Of a stretch of DNA of 7,874 nt, positions 5,109 through 7,874 are shown piece by piece. The position numbers were made by a program, and so were the translations under genes. Position 1 is the stretch's first letter, and every line of letters begins with the position of its first letter. The stretch lies in assembly GCA_937883885.1 (NCBI GenBank), contig CAKZXL010000733.1, positions 1 to 7,874 on the forward strand, in the 5' to 3' direction. The stretch comes from an uncultured Aquincola sp. (GTDB taxonomy: Bacteria > Pseudomonadota > Gammaproteobacteria > Burkholderiales > Burkholderiaceae). The notes under the pieces are model-generated. The model saw nothing but the letters and a program-made list of their open reading frames with translations. It did not search any database and had not been told where the DNA came from.

Positions 5109-5156
5109 CGCCGAATCCCTTTCGAGAGCAGGCTGCTGCCTGCTGCCGAAAGCGAT

Positions 5157-5234
5157 ATCTCTGTAGCTCAGTTGGACTAGAGCGCGACGCTACGAACGTC
5201 GAGGCCGGGGGTTCGAATCCCTCCAGAGATGCCA
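5157..5234 (+). tRNA. tRNA-Arg(ACG)
   Basis: The acceptor ATCTCTG pairs perfectly with CAGAGAT, with discriminator G and CCA. The anticodon stem CGACG/CGTCG has loop CTACGAA, anticodon ACG at 5192-5194. A34 normally needs conversion to inosine by TadA to read CGN codons, so this gene would rely on the host enzyme. Confidence 0.92.
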
Positions 5235-5246
5235 CACCCTTTCTAT

Positions 5247-5322
5247 TCCCCGATAGCTCAGTTGGTAGAGCACCGCACTGTTAATGCGGCCGTCGTAGGT
5301 TCGAGACCTGCTCGGGGAGCCA
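5247..5322 (+). tRNA. tRNA-Asn(GTT)
   Basis: The acceptor TCCCCGA pairs with TCGGGGA, with discriminator G and CCA. The anticodon stem CCGCA/TGCGG has loop CTGTTAA, anticodon GTT at 5280-5282. T-arm GTAGG/CCTGC with loop TTCGAGA. Confidence 0.93.
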
Positions 5323-5333
5323 CAACACTTCGT

Positions 5334-5409
5334 GCTGCATTCGTCTAGAGGCCTAGGACACCTGGTTTTCGCCCAGGGAACAGGGGTTCGAATCCCCTAC
5401 GCAGCTCCA
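5334..5409 (+). tRNA. tRNA-Glu(TTC), copy 1
   Basis: The D-region TCGTCTAGAGGCCTAGGAC is classic for glutamate tRNA. The anticodon loop is TTTTCGC (anticodon TTC at 5368-5370) in a CCTGG/CCAGG stem, with T32 and G37 unlike the usual C32 and A37. The acceptor GCTGCAT/ACGCAGC has one mismatch. The discriminator is T, CCA is encoded. Confidence 0.9.
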
Positions 5410-5423
5410 TCACCAACATCGCC

Positions 5424-5500
5424 GTCCGATTCGTCTAGCCGGCCTAGGACACCCCCCTTTCAAGGTGAGAACGCGGGTTCGAATCCCGTATCGGACTCCA
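5424..5500 (+). tRNA. tRNA-Glu(TTC), copy 2
   Basis: The acceptor GTCCGAT pairs perfectly with ATCGGAC; discriminator T, CCA encoded. The loop CTTTCAA (5457-5463) gives TTC at 5459-5461, like the E. coli tRNA-Glu loop CTTTCAC. The anticodon stem CCCCC/GGTGA has two mismatches. Its body differs from copy 1. Confidence 0.88.
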
Positions 5501-5517
5501 TTCAACAACATTCCCGC

Positions 5518-5593
5518 GCGGGTATAGCTCAGCTGGTAGAGCGCGACGTTGCCAACGTCGAGGCCTCGAGTTCGAACCTCGATGCCCGCCCCA
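5518..5593 (+). tRNA. tRNA-Gly(GCC)
   Basis: The acceptor GCGGGTA pairs with TGCCCGC; discriminator C (unusual), CCA encoded. The anticodon stem CGACG/CGTCG has loop TTGCCAA, anticodon GCC at 5551-5553. T-arm TCGAG/CTCGA with loop TTCGAAC. Confidence 0.92.
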
Positions 5594-5609
5594 TCCTTTA
5601 GTCATCCAT

Positions 5610-5685
5610 ATCTCGGTAGCTCAGCTGGCAGAGCGACGGTCTCCAAAACCGAAGGTCGGGGGTTCGAATCCCTCCCGGGATGCCA
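5610..5685 (+). tRNA. tRNA-Trp(CCA)
   Basis: The acceptor ATCTCGG pairs with CCGGGAT, with discriminator G (the TrpRS identity base) and CCA. The anticodon loop CTCCAAA gives CCA at 5643-5645. The outermost anticodon-stem pair is A-A. T-loop TTCGAAT. Confidence 0.92.
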
Positions 5686-5693
5686 TTTCACAT

Positions 5694-5768
5694 GCGTGTG
5701 TAGCTCAGGGGTAGAGCAGCGTCTTGATAAGGCGCAGGTCAGTGGTTCGAAACCACTCTCACGCACCA
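5694..5768 (+). tRNA. tRNA-Ile(GAT)
   Basis: The acceptor GCGTGTG/CTCACGC has a T-T mismatch at 6-67; discriminator A, CCA encoded. The anticodon stem GCGTC/GGCGC holds loop TTGATAA, anticodon GAT at 5726-5728. T-arm AGTGG/CCACT with loop TTCGAAA. Confidence 0.92.
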
Positions 5769-5790
5769 CATTGCATTCGACTATTTAGGT

Positions 5791-5865
5791 GTGGCCATAG
5801 CTCAAGCTGGCCATAGCCCCGGGATGTGACCCCGGTGGTTGCGGGTTCGAGCCCCGCTGGCCACC
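5791..5865 (+). tRNA. tRNA-His(GTG), no encoded CCA, no encoded G-1
   Basis: The acceptor GTGGCCA pairs with TGGCCAC; the discriminator is C, as expected for His. The anticodon stem CCGGG/CCCGG has loop ATGTGAC, anticodon GTG. T-arm GCGGG/CCCGC. After the discriminator the DNA reads CCT rather than CCA, and the base before position 1 is T rather than the G(-1) that HisRS needs. CCA nucleotidyltransferase would have to finish the 3' end, and histidine identity may be weak. The D-loop is also enlarged. Confidence 0.82.
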
Positions 5866-5887
5866 CCTGAGCAGTCGACTTCTAAGC

Positions 5888-5965
5888 GCCCTCGTAGCTC
5901 AGCCTGGCAGAGCAGCTCCCCTGTAAGGAGATGGTCGTCCGTTCGAATCGAGACCGTGGGCACCA
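5888..5965 (+). tRNA. tRNA-Thr(TGT) with C33 and a bulged T-stem
   Basis: The acceptor GCCCTCG/CGTGGGC has one T-T mismatch; discriminator A, CCA encoded. With normal numbering the loop is CCTGTAA (5920-5926), anticodon TGT at 5922-5924, with C in place of U33. The D-stem is GCTC/GAGC. The T-stem GTCCG pairs with CG(A)GAC if A5951 is bulged, as in the Gln tRNA of this array. Its T-loop is TTCGAAT. Confidence 0.8.
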
Positions 5966-5974
5966 GATTTCATC

Positions 5975-6050
5975 GGTGATGTAGCTCAGTTGGAAGAGCG
6001 GCCCCTTCATACGGGGTAGGTCACAGGTTCGAGGCCTGTCTTCACCACCA
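5975..6050 (+). tRNA. tRNA-Met(CAT) or tRNA-Ile(CAT), third CAT gene
   Basis: The acceptor GGTGATG/CTTCACC has a T-T mismatch at 6-67; discriminator A, CCA encoded. The anticodon stem GCCCC/GGGGT lacks the initiator GGG/CCC orientation; loop TTCATAC, CAT at 6008-6010. The D-arm GCTC-AGTTGGAA-GAGC is elongator-like. If lysidinylated by TilS it would read AUA as Ile. This cannot be decided by eye. Confidence 0.9.
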
Positions 6051-6061
6051 ACCCTTTCGAT

Positions 6062-6150
6062 ATCGCGATGGCCGAGCTGGTCCAAGGCGCCTGATTGCAA
6101 ACCAGGTGGGCGAAAGCCCGACGTCGGTTCGAATCCGACTCGCGATTCCA
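6062..6150 (+). tRNA. tRNA-Cys(GCA) with a long, class II variable arm
   Basis: The acceptor ATCGCGA pairs perfectly with TCGCGAT. The discriminator is T (U73, the main CysRS identity base) and CCA is encoded. The anticodon loop TTGCAAA (6095-6101) gives GCA at 6097-6099; the pair next to the loop is A-C. The T-arm GTCGG/CCGAC is perfect. A variable arm of 16 bases (6107-6122) contains GGGC-GAAA-GCCC, which normal Cys tRNAs lack. The D-arm (GCC/GGC with loop GAGCTGGTCCAA) is serine- or leucine-like. It is the only Cys tRNA in the array. An alternative is a chimera charged with Ser. Confidence 0.83.
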
Positions 6151-6160
6151 TAGTCAACAT

Positions 6161-6245
6161 GCCCTGGTGGTGGAACTGGTAGACACACCATCTTGAGGGG
6201 GTGGCGCCGAACGGCGTGCGAGTTCGAATCTCGCCCAGGGCACCA
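6161..6245 (+). tRNA. tRNA-Leu(GAG)
   Basis: The acceptor GCCCTGG pairs perfectly with CCAGGGC; discriminator A, CCA encoded. The anticodon stem CCATC/GGTGG holds loop TTGAGGG, anticodon GAG at 6195-6197. The D-region TGGTGGAACTGGTAGACAC is typical of leucine tRNA, and the long variable arm CGCC-GAAC-GGCG is expected. Confidence 0.93.
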
Positions 6246-6404
6246 GTATTCAGAGTCGACATCGACGAGCGTTCACACCGTGCGCTGTGCAAGCGGTGGC
6301 CTCGGGTGCTTCGCAAGCTGCAGGACATGCATCTGGCGAAAGCGCCCTTCCCTTCAACGCCTTCTCATCCTGAGGAGCTTCGTCACCAACCCAGCACACG
6401 CCAC

Positions 6405-6410
6405 GGAGGT
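6405..6410 (+). promoter_or_regulatory. Ribosome binding site of the array-embedded gene
   Basis: GGAGGT lies 4 bases before ATG6415 and fixes this ATG as the start, although the frame is open further upstream. Confidence 0.7.
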
Positions 6411-6414
6411 CAAC

Positions 6415-6648
6415 ATGCTGTCGGTCAAGGACATGGTCAAGGACAACAAACAGGTCACCTTCGTGCACTTCAAGGAAGGTGAGCTGTGGTACCGCACCGA
6501 TGACGGCTTCGAGTTCCCGGTTCCCGTGGCGGACGTCGGCACCGCGACGATGCTGGCGAAGGACAAGGCGCTGCTGTTCATGCGCTACATCCGCAAGCAC
6601 GTCGACATGCTCAACCAGGCCCGCACCGCGGCCCACGCCGCAGCCTGA
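6415..6648 (+). CDS. Conserved-looking 77-residue protein inside the tRNA array, function unknown
   Basis: ATG6415 follows a near-perfect Shine-Dalgarno GGAGGT. The 77-residue product looks like a real folded protein. An N-terminal polar part (LSVKDMVKDNK) leads into an alternating, beta-type segment, VTFVHFKEGELWYRTDDGFE (about 14-33), followed by FPVPVADVG. A helix-prone segment (about 44-72) contains the basic, aromatic stretch LLFMRYIRKHVDML. There are no cysteines, signal peptide or membrane segment. I do not recognise a named family. The gene sits between tRNA-Leu(GAG) and tRNA-Lys(CTT), 12 bases before the latter, so it is probably transcribed with the array and freed by tRNA processing. 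A role linked to tRNA use, ribosomes or stress is possible but inferred from position only. Confidence 0.8.
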   Translation: MLSVKDMVKDNKQVTFVHFKEGELWYRTDDGFEFPVPVADVGTATMLAKDKALLFMRYIRKHVDMLNQARTAAHAAA

Positions 6649-6660
6649 TTCAACAACAAA

Positions 6661-6744
6661 CCCGCGCGGACTCGAGTGGCAGAGTAGCGGACTCTTAATC
6701 CATGCCGAAAGGCTGTCAGGGTTCGAGCCCCTGGCGCGGGACCA
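6661..6744 (+). tRNA. tRNA-Lys(CTT) with a long, class II variable arm
   Basis: The acceptor CCCGCGC pairs perfectly with GCGCGGG; discriminator A, CCA encoded. The D-stem is ACTC/GAGT. The anticodon loop CTCTTAA (6692-6698) gives CTT at 6694-6696 and is identical to the usual Lys(CTT) loop. The T-arm CAGGG/CCCTG is perfect. The variable region is 13 bases and folds as GCC-GAAA-GGC, a short class II arm not found in normal lysine tRNAs. Two outer anticodon-stem pairs are weak (C-A, G-T). An alternative is a Leu-type body with a changed anticodon. Confidence 0.82.
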
Positions 6745-6780
6745 CATACGCGCTAACGCAAGGTCAGCGCTCCTCATCAC

Positions 6781-6863
6781 GCCCTTGTGGTGGAACTTTG
6801 GCAGACACACCGGTTTCAGAAGCCGGCGGCCGCAAGGCCGTGCGAGTTCGAATCTCGCCTAGG
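6781..6863 (+). pseudogene. tRNA-Leu(CAG), 3' end cut off by IS insertion
   Basis: The D-arm, the anticodon stem CCGGT/GCCGG with loop TTCAGAA (CAG at 6817-6819), the variable arm GGCC-GCAA-GGCC and the T-arm GCGAG/CTCGC are all intact. The acceptor begins GCCCTTG, but its 3' strand survives only as CTAGG before the sequence turns into the IS at 6864. The missing part should read GC, discriminator A and CCA, and should lie beyond the far end of the IS. The gene is therefore broken in this copy. Confidence 0.85.
6858..6863. other. IS target site CCTAGG (one copy of a likely target duplication)
   Basis: The bases fit NCTAGN, the known preferred target of IS481. They directly abut the presumed IS end at 6864. 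The TAG stop codon of the transposase (reverse strand, 6859-6861) is read from this target sequence. Confidence 0.6.
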
Positions 6864-7809
6864 TGTGAACCGTCAAGAGGTTCTTTCTGGACTTGATGAG
6901 TCTGGACATCGGGAAAGCGCCGCTGATACCTGCATGAGGGCGGTGCCAGTTGTAGTGGTGCTGCCAGCTGGCCAACGCCTGCGTGCGCTGGTCGGAGTGC
7001 TGGTAGGTCCATCCATAGGCCCACTCGCGCAGCGCCGACTGGATGAAGCGCTCGGCTTTGCCGTTGGTCTGGGGCCGGTACGCGCGGGTGAACTTGTGCG
7101 TGATGCCCAGAGCATTGCAGGCGGCGGCAAAGTCCTTGGAGCGGAACGCCGAGCCGTTGTCGGTCAGCAGGCGGCGCACCGTGACGCCCAGGCTGGCGTA
7201 GTAAGCCACCGTCTCATGCAGGAACTGCACGGCCTGCGGCGTCTTCTCGTCCGGGTGCATGGCCGTGAAGGCGATGCGCGCGTGGTCATCGACAGCCACG
7301 AACAGCGTTTCCCAGCCGGCGCCATCGACCGAGTCACGCCGATTACCCGTGACGCGGTGGCTGGGCCGCTCGATGCGTCCGAGCTTCTTGGTGTCGATGT
7401 GCAGCAGATCCCCCGGCCGGTCATGCTCGTAGCGCACCACCGGCTCGGCCGGCTCCAGATCGCTGAGCTTGGACAGCCCCGCACGGGCGAGCACGCGGCT
7501 GACGGTGCTGGCGGAGACGCCCACGCTTAGGGCGATGCGCGCCTGGGTCATGCGCCGGCGGCGCAGCTCCACGATCAGCAACGCCTTCGATGGATCGATG
7601 GCACGCGGCGAGTGGGCGGGCCGCGACGACGCATCGGCCAGGGCCGCCTGGCCCCCGGCCAGATACCGGCCCAGCCACTTGCGTGCGGTCACGGGCGTCA
7701 CGCCGTGCTCGGCCGCCGCATCAGCGGCTGACCAGCCCAGTTCGATCATCTGCTGGACCATCTCCAGGCGACGCGCGTACGTCAATCGGGCATGCTTATG
7801 GATGTTCAT
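6859..7809 (-). CDS. IS481-family transposase
   Basis: This 316-residue protein is full length for the family. The N-terminal region has helix-turn-helix segments (about 20-50, including GVTPVTARKWLGRYL, and about 85-112, including VGVSASTVSRVLARAG). The rve-type integrase core follows, with DDE residues Asp139 (LLHIDTKKLG), Asp217 (LLTDNGSAF) and Glu253 (NGKAERFIQ). The last two are separated by 35 residues, as in DDE(35) enzymes. The typical HHYNWHRPHAGISG and C-terminal MSRL-NLL motifs follow. The start codon at 7807-7809 has AAGGAAG 8 bases upstream (7818-7824). The enzyme looks intact and should cut and join DNA ends during transposition. The stop codon comes from the target site, not the IS itself. 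It is unrelated in orientation and function to the tRNA array. Confidence 0.93.
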   Translation of the reverse strand: MNIHKHARLTYARRLEMVQQMIELGWSAADAAAEHGVTPVTARKWLGRYLAGGQAALADASSRPAHSPRAIDPSKALLIVELRRRRMTQARIALSVGVSASTVSRVLARAGLSKLSDLEPAEPVVRYEHDRPGDLLHIDTKKLGRIERPSHRVTGNRRDSVDGAGWETLFVAVDDHARIAFTAMHPDEKTPQAVQFLHETVAYYASLGVTVRRLLTDNGSAFRSKDFAAACNALGITHKFTRAYRPQTNGKAERFIQSALREWAYGWTYQHSDQRTQALASWQHHYNWHRPHAGISGAFPMSRLIKSRKNLLTVHT

Positions 7810-7874
7810 CCGGTTGGCTTCCTTGAGGATTGGGTGTTTGGCGACTTCCAGTCTCTCAAACCCAACCCGGATGA
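6864..7874 (-). mobile_element. IS481-family insertion sequence, one end beyond the window
   Basis: The end near the tRNA starts at TGTGAACCGTCAAGAGG (6864 on), right after CTAG, consistent with the TG...CA termini of this family. The other end is not reached. Near 7850-7864, CCAGTCTCTCAA resembles the reverse complement of the inner part of the first end (CCAGACTCATCAA), so the second terminus probably lies within a few tens of bases after 7874. One intact transposase gene is present. Confidence 0.8.

Noticed and set aside
4655..5788. Plus-strand ORFs through the tRNAs (for example GSSVGRA and AQLVERD-type peptides)
   Set aside because: These are translations of tRNA D-arms and T-arms, not genes.
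5882..6328. Minus-strand ORF of 148 codons
   Set aside because: It is antisense to five tRNAs and explained by their conserved sequence; no ribosome binding site or protein-like core.
3521..6863. Repeated GGTTCGAATCC-like 11-mers, at first sight a repeat array or CRISPR
   Set aside because: Each is the T-arm of a tRNA; spacing equals tRNA length and no CRISPR palindromic repeat exists.
6787..7530. 247-codon plus-strand ORF over the transposase
   Set aside because: It is opposite the intact DDE transposase frame and has no recognisable protein features.

Overview
The window looks like part of a mobile genetic element (conjugative plasmid, integrative conjugative element or large phage-plasmid) from a GC-rich proteobacterium. 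The reasons are a PilV/shufflon-type minor pilin, a lambda Xis-like excisionase, a dense non-host-like tRNA array and an IS481-family insertion sequence. The exact host cannot be read from the sequence; codon use is GC-rich throughout and the IS type is common in Burkholderiales and relatives.

Layout. (1) Positions 1-2860, + strand, hold a tightly coupled gene string: an unrecognised partial CDS (to 605), a small lambda Xis-like protein (607-876), a 471-residue type IV pilin with PilV/shufflon-like architecture (876-2291) and a small stand-alone SpoT/MESH1-like HD hydrolase (2291-2860). Stop and start codons overlap or nearly touch at each junction, so this is probably the end of a pilus operon. 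(2) Positions 2939-3327 form a separate short unit: a good sigma70-type promoter, a 74-codon ORF and a strong intrinsic terminator. (3) Positions about 3439-6863 are a tRNA array, all on the + strand: 23 apparently complete tRNAs, one tRNA-Leu(CAG) cut by the IS, and one degenerate tRNA-like sequence. Eighteen amino acids are covered; I see no Val or Pro tRNA. Almost every gene encodes its own CCA. In order: Gly(CCC), Ala(TGC), Ser(GGA), Gln(CTG), Tyr(GTA), degenerate, Asp(GTC), initiator-like Met(CAT), Phe(GAA), Met(CAT), Lys(TTT), Arg(ACG), Asn(GTT), Glu(TTC), Glu(TTC), Gly(GCC), Trp(CCA), Ile(GAT), His(GTG), Thr(TGT), Met(CAT), Cys(GCA), Leu(GAG), a 77-residue protein gene, Lys(CTT), Leu(CAG). 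(4) From 6864 to the window end is an IS481-family element with an intact DDE transposase on the - strand, inserted in the acceptor stem of the last tRNA at a CTAG target.

The most unusual feature is the structure of the tRNAs. Three with class I anticodons (Gln CTG, Cys GCA, Lys CTT) carry long class II variable arms capped by GNRA-type tetraloops. Phe and Thr have C instead of the near-universal U33. Gln and Thr share a bulged A at the same place in the T-stem. One Met tRNA has the hallmarks of an initiator. The set looks like an almost self-sufficient, structurally divergent decoding kit. One possible role, as for some phage tRNA sets, is to replace host tRNAs destroyed by anticodon nucleases; that is inference. 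A ppGpp-hydrolase-like gene just upstream would fit an element that manages the translational stress response of its host, also inference.

Other gaps: 3328-3438, 3596-3767, 3844-3949, 4280-4367, 4442-4640 and 6246-6404 show no convincing gene. They contain some hairpins, listed where notable. I could not identify a convincing promoter for the tRNA array.
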